A stretch of 64,000 bases of DNA from Halobacteriovorax sp. (GCA_020048985.1 JAIFLR010000020.1:40108-104107); one strand, 5' to 3'; shown: positions 19,266-27,284, numbered from the stretch's first letter. Notes: generated by a model from the sequence alone, not told the origin. Translations and numbers: made by a program.

Positions 19266-21383
19266 TTACTCCAGGAACTTTTTAATTTCACCTACGCTAA
19301 TGGTTTCACCCAGAAAGACCACCTCTCCGTTCATTTTTTGAACAAAGTAAGCCGGAACACCTACGGCCCCATAACGTTTTAGGTATTGAGTGATATTATC
19401 GTCGCGTTTGGTCCAGTCGGCCCTGAGTAAAGTCACGCTGTGTTTCTTGGCCAGATCCTCAAAGGCATCAGTTTCTAAAACTAATTTTTTATTCACTTTG
19501 CAAGTAAGACACCATTCTGCAGTAAAATCCATGAAAACGAGTTTGCCTTTTTCATCTGCAAGTCTCGCTTCTGACCACTTTTTCCAAGGACCTTCTTTAG
19601 GAGTGACGGTTGCTGTCTCTGGTTTTAGTTCAATATTCGTTAAGAAGAAAACAGTTTGAGTTAGTGGGACAAGAAAAACGGCGGCAAGAATAATTTTATT
19701 CTTTGAGATCTTCTTCATAAAGAAAAAAGCGAAGAACCACATGGCGAAAATCAGATTGATTCTCCAACTGAGGACATCAAAATTCACCAGTCCTACAAAA
19801 ACGTCATAGAGCCAAATCACTGTTGCGAGGAGCGAGAGGCCTAGAAAATATTTAAGTTTCTCCATCCACGCGCCTGGCTTGGGAAAAAGATGAAGGCTTT
19901 TTGGAATAATCGCAGTCAATAAGAATGGGAAGGCCAGCCCTAGACCGATAAAAAAGAATACAAGGAAAATGGTGGAGGTGTTAGTGGTGAAGGCAAAAGT
20001 CAGAGCTGTTCCTAAAAATGGTGCCGAACACGGTGTCGAGAGAACAGTTGTGAGAACTCCGCCAAAAAAATCGCCAACGATACCATCTTCAGTTTTGGCG
20101 TTGCCCAGTTTTGAGCCACCAGGGGTAACGAATTCAAATAACCCAAAAAGATTCAGGCTTAGTACGAAGAGTATAAGCATCATGGAAAAAATGAAAACCG
20201 GTGATTGAAGCTGAAATCCCCATCCAACTTCTTCTCCAGTTGCTTTAAGGACTACGATGATACCGGCAAATGCCATAAAAGTAGCAATCACTCCTGCAGT
20301 GTAACTGAGGTTGTGTCTCAGTAGCTGTTTCTTCGAGTAATTTTGATGACTGATAAGACCGAAGAGCTTCAGGGATATCACGGGCAGCACACATGGCATG
20401 AGATTCAAAATCAATCCACCCAGGAAGGCAAACAGGAGATACTGAAAGAGATTCATGTCTTGGGCCGCGGATTCAGTCGAAACGGAAGAGTTTTTTTTTC
20501 CGTCTAATGGAGAAAGATTTTTATAAAACTGATCCAGAGATGGAGTGGCCAGAGAAAAATCTTTGATCTTGAGTATGACCTTTTGGATTTTGGTTGATCC
20601 AGGTGCATTTAGTAAAAAAGGAAGTTCATAGGTTTGGGGGAAACTTCCACTGGCCGGAAGTGGAACTACAGGTTCTTGGTATTCCCCGTCCCACTCAATT
20701 TCAGTTTTGCCGTACAGAGTATCCCCATCTTTAAAAAGGGATTCCCTTTTATACCCAAATGGAGCATGTGGAAAAGCTGTCATGAGATATAGTTTTCTGG
20801 GAAGCTCAGTATTTTTGATGCCTTTGATTGAGTAGTGGAGAGTGAGAAGGTTTTGGTCTTTCACACGCGTCAGGTAATACTCAAAGTTCGAAGGAAGGGC
20901 CGCATCCAATGGAAGCGCATCAAACGCAGCTGAAAGTTCACTCTCTGGGAAGGGCTTAGTATTTCGATTTGCAACAAAACTCTGGTCGCTATTTAATTGA
21001 AGTTTTGCTTCACCTGGAATGCAGATATCCTTACAGATGAGGACAGTAATATGGGCATCAATCTGTCCTTTCACATCTTCAAAGAAAAAATGCTGAATGC
21101 CTTCATAACCAATGGTCAGAATATCTCCAGCTTCAAGATGTTTTTCCGGAGCAGGCCATTCATAAGATTTTAGTGTCAGTGGCTTTTTGTCTGCCGATGA
21201 AAATTTAAATAATGAAGCGATCCCAGCATCTCCCGGATTTTTCCAGTACGTATGCCACCCTTTATCATGGTTAATTGAGACAACTAATTTATTATTAAAA
21301 CGCTGAAGGGAAACAGTGGCATTTTCCTCAGCGGCAAATAGAGAAAATGAGGTTAACATGAGACAGAACAACAACTTCAGCAT
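19266..21383 (-). CDS. DsbD/ScsB-type thiol:disulfide interchange protein
   Basis: Carries reducing power from cytosolic thioredoxin across the inner membrane to periplasmic thiol proteins. The order of parts fits the family. There is a signal peptide, then an N-terminal beta domain (residues about 20-270) with WHTYWKNPGDAG and a CKDICIPG cysteine pair. A hydrophobic core follows (about 310-560), with two conserved Cys in NLMPCVLPV and STPCSAPF. The C-terminal thioredoxin-like domain carries WCLTCK near residue 625. The 705-residue length suits DsbD-like reductases. The ATG at 21383 has AAGGA upstream. It is divergent from the next gene, with only about 20 bases between the starts. Confidence 0.88.
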   Translation of the reverse strand: MLKLLFCLMLTSFSLFAAEENATVSLQRFNNKLVVSINHDKGWHTYWKNPGDAGIASLFKFSSADKKPLTLKSYEWPAPEKHLEAGDILTIGYEGIQHFFFEDVKGQIDAHITVLICKDICIPGEAKLQLNSDQSFVANRNTKPFPESELSAAFDALPLDAALPSNFEYYLTRVKDQNLLTLHYSIKGIKNTELPRKLYLMTAFPHAPFGYKRESLFKDGDTLYGKTEIEWDGEYQEPVVPLPASGSFPQTYELPFLLNAPGSTKIQKVILKIKDFSLATPSLDQFYKNLSPLDGKKNSSVSTESAAQDMNLFQYLLFAFLGGLILNLMPCVLPVISLKLFGLISHQNYSKKQLLRHNLSYTAGVIATFMAFAGIIVVLKATGEEVGWGFQLQSPVFIFSMMLILFVLSLNLFGLFEFVTPGGSKLGNAKTEDGIVGDFFGGVLTTVLSTPCSAPFLGTALTFAFTTNTSTIFLVFFFIGLGLAFPFLLTAIIPKSLHLFPKPGAWMEKLKYFLGLSLLATVIWLYDVFVGLVNFDVLSWRINLIFAMWFFAFFFMKKISKNKIILAAVFLVPLTQTVFFLTNIELKPETATVTPKEGPWKKWSEARLADEKGKLVFMDFTAEWCLTCKVNKKLVLETDAFEDLAKKHSVTLLRADWTKRDDNITQYLKRYGAVGVPAYFVQKMNGEVVFLGETISVGEIKKFLE

Positions 21384-21407
21384 ACTGATCCTTACGGGGG
21401 AGTGAAA

Positions 21408-22199
21408 ATGAGTTTTCCGTCTAAAATTATATGCCTGACAGAGGAAACCGTCGAGACTCTCTATCTACTAGGTCGATCTGACCTAATCCAGGGAGTCAGT
21501 AAGTATGTTGAGCGCCCTCCGGAGGCCAAATCGAATCACCCCATAGTCAGTCAATTCGTTCGCTCGGATATTGAACAGATCGTTGGGATGAAGCCTGATC
21601 TAGTCATCGGGTTCTCGGACATTCAGAAAGATATCGCCCGGGAGCTCGTGGGAAGAGGTCTCAATGTTTACATCAGCAATCAGCGCTCTCTACAGGAGAT
21701 TTTGGACCAGATACTTTTATTGGGGCGCTTGATTGGGGAAGAATCCAAAGCAACTGAGCTAGTGCATAATTTCTCACAGAAACTTGAAAGCTTCAGGGTG
21801 AAAGTGCAGTCTAGACCGAGAGTGAAAGTGTATTTTGAAGAGTGGGATCAGCCGCGGCTAAGTGCCATCCAGTGGGTATCGGAATTAATCGAGGCTTCTG
21901 GTGGGGAGAATATTTTTAAACACAAAACAGGTAGTCTGGCGTCCGACAGGGCGGTGACTGATGAAGAAATTGTGGCCCTGAATCCAGACCTAATTATCGG
22001 CTGCTGGTGTGGAAAAAAAGTAAACGTAGAGTCATTCAAGCTTAGAGCGAATTACCATCAAATAAAGGCAATCCAAAACAATCAAGTCATTGAGGTCGAT
22101 CCCGCCGTTTTCCTGCAGCCGGGGCCGGCACTGTTTATTGACGGTTTGAGTCAGATGTTTGGGCTCATAGAAAAAATCTCAGTCAGCCTTGACGAGTAA
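21408..22199 (+). CDS. BtuF-like helical-backbone metal/cobalamin-binding protein without signal peptide
   Basis: The fold signature of periplasmic cobalamin/iron-siderophore binding proteins is clear: IICLTEETVETLYLLG, then LVIGFSDIQKDIARELVGRGLNVYI, ALNPDLIIGCWCGKK and a C-terminal GPALFIDGL segment. The N-terminus goes straight into the first strand with no signal peptide or lipobox, whereas transporter-associated BtuF proteins are exported. Similar non-exported homologues occur in other Proteobacteria without known function. The ATG at 21408 fits a GGGGGAG ribosome site better than the GTG six bases upstream. No ABC permease or ATPase is adjacent. It may bind corrinoid in the cytosol. Confidence 0.75.
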   Translation: MSFPSKIICLTEETVETLYLLGRSDLIQGVSKYVERPPEAKSNHPIVSQFVRSDIEQIVGMKPDLVIGFSDIQKDIARELVGRGLNVYISNQRSLQEILDQILLLGRLIGEESKATELVHNFSQKLESFRVKVQSRPRVKVYFEEWDQPRLSAIQWVSELIEASGGENIFKHKTGSLASDRAVTDEEIVALNPDLIIGCWCGKKVNVESFKLRANYHQIKAIQNNQVIEVDPAVFLQPGPALFIDGLSQMFGLIEKISVSLDE

Positions 22200-22223
22200 A
22201 AAAAACAGGTCATATTTGTTCTT

Positions 22224-22799
22224 ATGAAACGAATGTACATCACTCTTTCGGTCATTTTTATTGCCATTGTTTGGGCCTTTGGGGCCCTTAGCCAAATGAC
22301 GGACCCGCAGGCCCAGCAACAGCCTTTTGATCGCATGAAGCGGCGGATGGAGCTTAGAGAAGAAATGCATCGAAGGATCCGGGAAAAACTTCTCACAGGT
22401 AGAGGGGACGATCAGAATCTCTTCAAAGATCTTGAACAGGAATTTGAGGACACGATGTCTGATTCGTTTTCAGGGCTTGAGCCAAGCTATAAATCAGAAT
22501 GGATTGAGGATAAAAATGGCAGAACTTTGGTTATTACACCGAAGGATCCTAATCAGAAAATTAATATTGATGTAAACGCTTCAGTCATAACCATCAAAGG
22601 GGAGAGTCAGGAGAAAACGGCTACCACTTCCATGGTGTCGGCTTTCTCAAATACTTTTCCAGTGCCTGATGATTGTGATGGAACAAAAGTGAAGATGAAC
22701 TCCAAAGATGGCAAACTTCTCGTGGAGTTGCCTTATAAGAAACTAAAATCTAATCAACGCACGCCCATCTCACCAATTCCAGGTGAGGTTGAGATTTAA
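22224..22799 (+). CDS. Membrane-anchored or exported Hsp20/alpha-crystallin-domain protein
   Basis: A hydrophobic N-terminus (MYITLSVIFIAIVWAFGALS) acts as a signal anchor or signal peptide. A charged helical stretch rich in Arg, Glu and Met follows (residues about 35-80). The C-terminal 90 residues resemble an alpha-crystallin domain, with KINIDVNASVITIKGESQ, a FSNTFPVPDDCDGTKVK strand pair and DGKLLVELPYKK. Small heat-shock chaperones are normally cytosolic, so a secretory signal is unusual and suggests holdase activity in the periplasm or at the inner membrane. The stop overlaps the convergent gene by four bases. Confidence 0.7.
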   Translation: MKRMYITLSVIFIAIVWAFGALSQMTDPQAQQQPFDRMKRRMELREEMHRRIREKLLTGRGDDQNLFKDLEQEFEDTMSDSFSGLEPSYKSEWIEDKNGRTLVITPKDPNQKINIDVNASVITIKGESQEKTATTSMVSAFSNTFPVPDDCDGTKVKMNSKDGKLLVELPYKKLKSNQRTPISPIPGEVEI

Positions 22800-23551
22800 T
22801 TTCTTTGAAGACTGCGGGCCATTTGCAATATCTGGGAGCGAAGATTACTCATCATCGTTCCTTTTGTTGTTGAGAAAGGTGGAAGGTTAAACAAGTTATT
22901 AGCAGTATTGATATCAAACCCAGCAACAATTCCAGCTACAATCATCGTCTCATTAGGGCCAACTTCCTTGGCGTAAACAACAGAATAATTTCGATACATC
23001 AGCTGTGAAAAGTTAGTCATATCCAAAATAAGAAACTTTTCTGAACCCGTTCCTTTAAATCCAGCAGACTCGTCTTTAAAATAATTTGAGAGTTGAGTGC
23101 CCAGTGAACTGGCCGTGACTTCTTTTAGCTTAAGTTCAAAACTAACTTTAAATGGAATATTATAGGCCTTCACTTTGTTTGCTACAGACCATGTGTCTGC
23201 TGTCTTTTGCCTGATGCTGACTGAGTTTAGCATGGAGGAAATATAAGCCGCATTATTCATTCTCTCAAAAGAGAAGCTGGCCAATGGTTTTTTCACAATG
23301 AAAGCTATCTTGGAGATAATCATTTGATTGTTATTCGGATGAAGAGCATTGATGCGCGGACTATCCATCAGGCTCAATTCTTTTTTTCTGAAATCCTGAG
23401 GGGTGATCCACTCAAATCCCACCTGGACAGTTCCGTCTTGGATGACTCCTGGACTAACGGTAAATTCAACATTCTTTTCTTCCGTTTGAGCGTACGCCAG
23501 AGCGCCGAGCACAAGTGAAAGTAGAAGCACTAGCAGATGAATTGCCTTCAT
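22796..23551 (-). CDS. Exported protein of unknown function (251 aa)
   Basis: A typical signal peptide (LLVLLLSLVLGALAYAQ) ends at a likely cleavage site near residue 22. The mature part alternates beta segments (VEFTVSPGVIQDGTVQVGFE, KVSFELKLKEV) with a helical end (LRSQILQMARSLQ). I recognise no family. It is convergent with the alpha-crystallin-like gene and overlaps it by four bases. The start at 23551 follows AAGGACATCC. Confidence 0.7.
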   Translation of the reverse strand: MKAIHLLVLLLSLVLGALAYAQTEEKNVEFTVSPGVIQDGTVQVGFEWITPQDFRKKELSLMDSPRINALHPNNNQMIISKIAFIVKKPLASFSFERMNNAAYISSMLNSVSIRQKTADTWSVANKVKAYNIPFKVSFELKLKEVTASSLGTQLSNYFKDESAGFKGTGSEKFLILDMTNFSQLMYRNYSVVYAKEVGPNETMIVAGIVAGFDINTANNLFNLPPFSTTKGTMMSNLRSQILQMARSLQRN

Positions 23552-23754
23552 TGGATGTCCTTATATATTAAATCTTTGGCGAATTTACCCCCCATTAGAG
23601 AATTCTTCATTAGACATTTCCTTAATGTGTAAGAATTTTACTGCGTCTAAGTGATTGAATTCTATTGGGAATAAGTTCCTTTCGTTTTTCCTCATGATTC
23701 AACCGATAAGTCCGATAGGGATTGTGTGCGTAAAACCCCATTCTGGAGGCCTTT

Positions 23755-23898
23755 ATGGCAAAGACATTAGCGCTTTTCTTCGTTCTTGGTTTAATGGTTA
23801 GTTGTGCTTCTCACCACAATGAGAGAGGTATTTCTTCTGTTGATCAGGCCGAAAAAGAAGCAGGATATCGTTACGAAAGAGGATCAATGTACCGTTAA
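23755..23898 (+). CDS. Small lipoprotein, 47 aa
   Basis: The ATG at 23755 follows a GGAGG ribosome site at 23745-23749 with five-base spacing. It encodes a signal peptide with a good lipobox (LGLMVSCAS) and a short polar tail ending YERGSMYR. The mature lipoprotein would have only about 30 residues. A hairpin terminator follows within 45 bases. Ribosome site, lipobox and terminator together make it a likely real gene despite its size. Function unknown. Confidence 0.7.
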   Translation: MAKTLALFFVLGLMVSCASHHNERGISSVDQAEKEAGYRYERGSMYR

Positions 23899-23939
23899 TC
23901 GGCGCACTTTATCTAAAAGCGTTTAAAAGATTCCAAAGC

Positions 23940-23972
23940 AAGAGAGGACCTAAAAAGCCTCTCTTTCTTATT
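23940..23972. terminator. Shared terminator between convergent genes
   Basis: AAGAGAGG at 23940-23947 pairs with CCTCTCTT at 23958-23965 around a ten-base loop, followed by a T-rich tail on the plus strand. It sits between the small lipoprotein gene and the end of rsgA, so it can serve both strands. Confidence 0.65.
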
Positions 23973-23977
23973 TGTGC

Positions 23978-24940
23978 TTAAGGTTTCTTCTGCCAATCAG
24001 GAATGTCTGAAACTTCTTCCAGCACTCGTTTATAGGAATCAAGGCGGGAGAGGATAAGCTGAGATTCTTTTACTTCCGGGTCGAGCTTCTGAAAAAAACA
24101 ACCCTTATTATTTTCTTCGTGGTTACAACTCACAAATTTACATTTGGTTGCAAATTCCTGAACGTCTGAAAAACTCTGGATAAGTTCCTCTTTCGTGAGA
24201 TCACTCAAGCTCATGGAGCGGATTCCGGGAGAGTCAATAAGTGCAAAGTGCTCCCCATCAATAAGTTCCGCCCAGGTTGTTGTATGAGATCCTTTGTTCG
24301 CGCGATTTGTTTCACCACTCAGAAGCTGGATTTTACCAAGTGAAAGTTCTGTAATGAGGCGACTTTTACCTACACCAGACTGACCTACCAGAATTGCTGT
24401 TTTACCTTTGAGTTTTTCAAAGAGTTCATGAAAGCCCTGAGACAAGACACGAGGTTTATATTCGCCATTGGTGGCCGAAACCTCAAAGCACTCAACATCA
24501 AGCCACTTAAGCCTTTCAGCTTCAAAGGCGACATCAAACTCCGAGCCATCATAGAGATCCATTTTATTAAAAATGACGTAAGAGGGAATGTTCCAGTAAT
24601 CTGAGCGAACCAGGTAGCGATCAATCAGACCACGTTTATAGGCCGGAGTGCCCGCACTGGTAACTACCAAGAGCACATCAATGTTACTGGCGATGACATT
24701 TTTTTTCTGGACCCGTGGCATATTTCTGAAGATGAAATTCTTTCGTTCGATGACTTTTTCAATCACCCATTCCTGACCTTGAACCGGGGGAGGGATAAGT
24801 TCCACCCAGTCACCCACTACAATATGGTCTTCTTTAAGCAGGGTCGCCAGGGCAGTGGCCGTAACCAGTTCCTTATTGTCTGAACGCTGACAGTCAAAAT
24901 GTCGTTTGGAGGATCGAAAAATGCGTGCTCGGATAGTCAT
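23978..24940 (-). CDS. rsgA: Ribosome small subunit-dependent GTPase A
   Basis: A circularly permuted GTPase that aids late maturation of the 30S subunit. An OB domain comes first (VVGDWVELIPP). The permuted GTPase motifs follow: G4 as FNKMDL, then the P-loop GQSGVGKS, and G3 as DSPGIRS. The C-terminal zinc-finger segment has Cys and His spaced as in the family (CKFVSCNHEENNKGC). At 320 residues it is of normal length. The start at 24940 is supported by a rather distant AGGA. Confidence 0.95.
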   Translation of the reverse strand: MTIRARIFRSSKRHFDCQRSDNKELVTATALATLLKEDHIVVGDWVELIPPPVQGQEWVIEKVIERKNFIFRNMPRVQKKNVIASNIDVLLVVTSAGTPAYKRGLIDRYLVRSDYWNIPSYVIFNKMDLYDGSEFDVAFEAERLKWLDVECFEVSATNGEYKPRVLSQGFHELFEKLKGKTAILVGQSGVGKSRLITELSLGKIQLLSGETNRANKGSHTTTWAELIDGEHFALIDSPGIRSMSLSDLTKEELIQSFSDVQEFATKCKFVSCNHEENNKGCFFQKLDPEVKESQLILSRLDSYKRVLEEVSDIPDWQKKP

Positions 24941-24977
24941 ATATGCTTAGATCCTAGCATAAAAGGTGAGTCCCTGA

Positions 24978-25006
24978 TTGACAAGATTTGAACCGGTCGT
25001 TAAAGT
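24978..25006 (+). promoter_or_regulatory. Likely sigma-70 promoter of tRNA-Arg
   Basis: A perfect TTGACA at 24978-24983 and TAAAGT at 25001-25006 are 17 bases apart. The tRNA begins about 70 bases downstream, so the primary transcript would have a leader removed by RNase P. Confidence 0.6.
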
Positions 25007-25076
25007 TGTGCCCTAAATGCTCTGAATCTTAAACTCCTTGGAATCAATGGATTTTTTCGTTTTCTCGGCACAATGC

Positions 25077-25153
25077 GCACCGGTAGCTCAGCTGGATAGA
25101 GCAACCGATTTCTAATCGGTAGGTCATAGGTTCGAATCCTATCCAGTGCGCCA
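25077..25153 (+). tRNA. tRNA-Arg(UCU)
   Basis: The 77-nt cloverleaf folds fully, with D stem GCTC/GAGC, anticodon stem ACCGA/TCGGT, loop TTTCTAA, T arm ATAGG-TTCGAAT-CCTAT, and an encoded CCA. The anticodon TCT reads AGA (and AGG) as arginine. The acceptor stem GCACCGG/CCAGTGC has one C-A mismatch at pair 5-68. A strong terminator follows eight bases later. Confidence 0.93.
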
Positions 25154-25160
25154 TTTAAAA

Positions 25161-25188
25161 AAGCCCCAAGTTATTGGGGCTTTTTTTT
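25161..25188 (+). terminator. Strong intrinsic terminator after tRNA-Arg
   Basis: AAGCCCCAA and TTGGGGCTT form a nine-pair stem with loop GTTA at 25170-25173, followed by a run of T to 25188. The preceding A-run also lets it act on the minus strand for the convergent gene. Confidence 0.92.
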
Positions 25189-25198
25189 GTCCAAAAAA

Positions 25199-25666
25199 TT
25201 ACGGAAATTGTCGAACGATGATTGGTTTCTTAGGTTTGACTGGCAATTTTCTCGGAATCTTTATTCCCGAAATCGTAACTGAGCAGGCAGCTTCCGCATT
25301 TTCAAAAATCACTTCTTCAATTGGTCCTTCCGGAAACCCTTCCCCCATATAGTTTCTAACAGTAACGGTTACAGAATAAGAGCAATTTTTAGTCGCTGAT
25401 GAAGAGTGATTCATTGAGACCCTAGCAGAAACATTCATGTACTCTGGACACCCGCCATTGCCAGGATCATTTGTGAAAGTTCTCTGAAAGCCAGATGCAG
25501 AAAGGTCAGAGACATTTGATAACGAAAGATCGTTGAAACTTACTCCGTGAGCGATTAATTGATTTTTGGTATAGTTGTTATCAACTTCAATTGAGCAGGC
25601 CAAAGAGTTAACTGCTCCTAACAGAATGATAAAAAATAAGCCGATTTTTGAATTCAAATTTTTCAT
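25199..25666 (-). CDS. Small exported protein with paired cysteines (155 aa)
   Basis: The ATG at 25666 is preferred over an upstream in-frame start because AAGGGG lies four bases before it and a signal peptide (IGLFFIILLGAVNSLACS) follows at once. The mature protein has four further cysteines, a beta-rich body (NCSYSVTVTVRNYMGEG) and a basic, proline-rich tail (KIPRKLPVKPKKPI). LACS could be read as a lipobox, but signal-peptidase I cleavage is equally possible. No family recognised. Confidence 0.65.
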   Translation of the reverse strand: MKNLNSKIGLFFIILLGAVNSLACSIEVDNNYTKNQLIAHGVSFNDLSLSNVSDLSASGFQRTFTNDPGNGGCPEYMNVSARVSMNHSSSATKNCSYSVTVTVRNYMGEGFPEGPIEEVIFENAEAACSVTISGIKIPRKLPVKPKKPIIVRQFP

Positions 25667-25853
25667 ATGACCCCTTCTTGGTTGCCTCTTAATTTGACTA
25701 TAGCGAAGGCACTTTGCTTGTGAAGGGGTGAAATTCAAACAAAAAATCTTACTTTGCTAGAGCCAAAAAGAAACTAGAAGGTCTATATTTGCACCGCAAG
25801 CCGCGTCGTATAGGGGCGGCTCCCTCTCTCGAAGGGCTTTGAAAAGTAACGTG

Positions 25854-26447
25854 CTAGGATTGTTTAATTAGTTTGAAGCCTTGTCCTAAAACAAGCTTCA
25901 CTTTTAACGTGTTCCCGGCGACTTCATGTAGCTTTTGTTTCAGTCCCCAAATATGATGCTGAATTGTAGTGTTAAAAAAGAGCCCTTGAGCTTCTAGATC
26001 GGCGCGTATCATATCCCTGCCAACGACTTGACCTGTTTTTCTGGCCAGTGAGATGAGAATTGCCATTTCCATCATCCCAAGATGAAGAATGCAGTCCTTT
26101 ATTGTGACCAGTTTTTTGATAACATCTATTTTTAAATCGCCATACATAATGAATTTCTCGGACAGACTTTTTTTCTTGAGAAAGAGCTCATTCATTTTTT
26201 GTTTCAATAGAAGAAACTCAACCGGCTTAGGGACGCTCGACCATCCCTCTCTTTGATCACCAATCAGCAAAACAGGGACATCAATATTCTGATCAATCAA
26301 GAGCATGTTAATTTTTCAGTTTCCGATTATCGAAAGAGCCTCGCGTAAATTTTTTGTGGCGACGGTTGAAAAACCATTTATGGTCAAAGTCACACTAAGC
26401 ATTCTTTCAAGAAGTAAATCGTTTGATGCCACTAATATTTTTATCAT
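25854..26447 (-). pseudogene. OmpR-type response regulator interrupted by an in-frame TGA
   Basis: A well-placed AAGGGG and ATG at 26447 start a receiver-like domain (MIKILVASNDLLLERMLS) that stops at TGA (26318-26316) after 43 codons. Three codons later the same frame continues from ATG 26306 for 150 residues. These hold the rest of the receiver (MLLIDQNIDVPVLLIG, then SVPKPVEF with the conserved Lys) and a winged-helix DNA-binding domain (AILISLARKTGQVVGRDMI, HIWGLKQKLHE, VLGQGFKL). The stop and restart share one frame, so a single base change explains the break. The helix between the likely phospho-Asp and the next strand is missing. The downstream part could still be made by reinitiation. 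Confidence 0.7.
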
Positions 26448-26542
26448 CAATTCCCCTTTGTTGGTCATTTGATTGTGAGCGAAGATCAAAGTTTTATAAA
26501 GATGGTCATATTGATTCGTAAAAAGGAGTCCATACTTCTTCC

Positions 26543-26608
26543 ATGATTAAGAAAAAAACAAAGAGAGGATGGAGTATGAGGGGCAGTATTAATGTGAGGC
26601 TCCCGTAG
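26543..26608 (+). other. Possible 21-codon leader frame ending in a hairpin
   Basis: ATG at 26543 opens 21 codons (MIKKKTKRGWSMRGSINVRL plus one) whose TAG falls in the loop of the hairpin at 26596-26615. There is no ribosome site at proper spacing. This may be a short transcript rather than a gene. Confidence 0.15.
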
Positions 26609-26615
26609 GAGCCTC
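26596..26615. terminator. Perfect 8-bp hairpin downstream of csbD
   Basis: GAGGCTCC at 26596-26603 pairs with GGAGCCTC at 26608-26615 around CGTA. There is no long T run on either strand, only GTTT on the plus side, so it is a plausible but imperfect terminator for the minus-strand gene ending at 26618. Confidence 0.5.
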
Positions 26616-26617
26616 GT

Positions 26618-26866
26618 TTAAGAAACTTTTTTACGCACTTCTTCTTTTACATCCTCAGTCACTTTTACAAATTTAGAAGCAATCTTTTGTAACTTTTCTT
26701 GAGCCTCTTCTTTTTTTATTCCATATCTCTGTTGGATAATACCCGCCAGAGACGTTAGGTTTCCTGACGCTTGATCCACCTCGTTTTCTGTTAGTTTGCC
26801 CCATTGAGTTCTAATCTCGCCTTTGATTTCAGTCCATTTACCTTTGAGGGTTTGTTCGTTGAACAT
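26618..26866 (-). CDS. CsbD-family stress protein
   Basis: The 82-residue protein starts MFNEQTLKGKWTEIKG and continues GKLTENEVDQASGNL, the classic CsbD pattern of a small helical protein. Family members are induced by general stress (for example sigma-B in Bacillus), but their biochemical role is unsettled. The ATG at 26866 is chosen because AAGGAG lies seven bases upstream; an upstream in-frame ATG would add an unrelated basic segment. It is divergent from the small exported gene at 26993, and both may have sigma-54 promoters. Confidence 0.88.
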   Translation of the reverse strand: MFNEQTLKGKWTEIKGEIRTQWGKLTENEVDQASGNLTSLAGIIQQRYGIKKEEAQEKLQKIASKFVKVTEDVKEEVRKKVS

Positions 26867-26906
26867 GATGAGTCTCCTTGTTGTTGCTAGCCTATACATA
26901 CAACGT

Positions 26907-26921
26907 GCATATCTAAGGCCA
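26907..26921 (-). promoter_or_regulatory. Possible sigma-54 promoter of csbD
   Basis: On the minus strand TGGCCT-N5-ATGC spans 26921-26907. The invariant GG and GC are twelve bases apart, as required, with A in place of the first T of TTGC. It lies 40 bases before the csbD start. Confidence 0.4.
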
Positions 26922-26943
26922 ATAAATGATGCCTCCACACAGT

Positions 26944-26959
26944 TGGCACGAAGCTTGCT
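26944..26959 (+). promoter_or_regulatory. Sigma-54 promoter of the small exported gene
   Basis: TGGCACGAAGCTTGCT matches the sigma-54 -24/-12 consensus TGGCAC-N5-TTGCW in every fixed position. The start codon at 26993 is 34 bases downstream, behind a GGAGG. Use would require RpoN and an NtrC-type activator, neither encoded in this window. Confidence 0.75.
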
Positions 26960-26992
26960 CCTTACTGATCTGAATTTAAAGCAGGAGGTTAT

Positions 26993-27259
26993 ATGAAAAA
27001 TTGTACACTATTCTTAATTATGACATTACTGATGGCCGGGAATTTAAATGCGTCAGGTGACATGAAAACATCAGAAGAAAACGCTAAACAAAATATGGAA
27101 GAAGCAGTTCAAGATACAAAACGGGGGACTAAGGAAGTCGGTCGTGATGCAAAAGAAGCTGCTTGTCCTATTGTGAATGGGAAGGTCGACTGCGCATTTC
27201 AAAAAGGTAAACACAGCATTGAACGTGGAGCCGATGAAGTAGAAGATGCAATTGACTAG
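26993..27259 (+). CDS. Small exported acidic/basic helical protein (88 aa)
   Basis: The ATG follows a strong AGGAGG. A signal peptide (LFLIMTLLMAGNLNAS) precedes a highly charged helical body with repeated KEVGRDAKEA-type segments and two cysteines (AACPIVNGKVDCAFQ). The composition resembles stress-induced periplasmic helical proteins, but no named family was recognised. The neighbour is divergent csbD, and a near-perfect sigma-54 promoter sits just upstream, so a stress role is the best inference. Confidence 0.75.
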   Translation: MKNCTLFLIMTLLMAGNLNASGDMKTSEENAKQNMEEAVQDTKRGTKEVGRDAKEAACPIVNGKVDCAFQKGKHSIERGADEVEDAID

Positions 27260-27262
27260 CGT

Positions 27263-27284
27263 ACTGAGAAGTTACTCAGTTCTT
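27263..27284. terminator. Short shared hairpin between convergent genes
   Basis: ACTGAG at 27263-27268 pairs with CTCAGT at 27275-27280, followed by TCTTTT. It separates the exported protein from the convergent methyltransferase, whose stop codon lies inside the stem. Confidence 0.45.
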
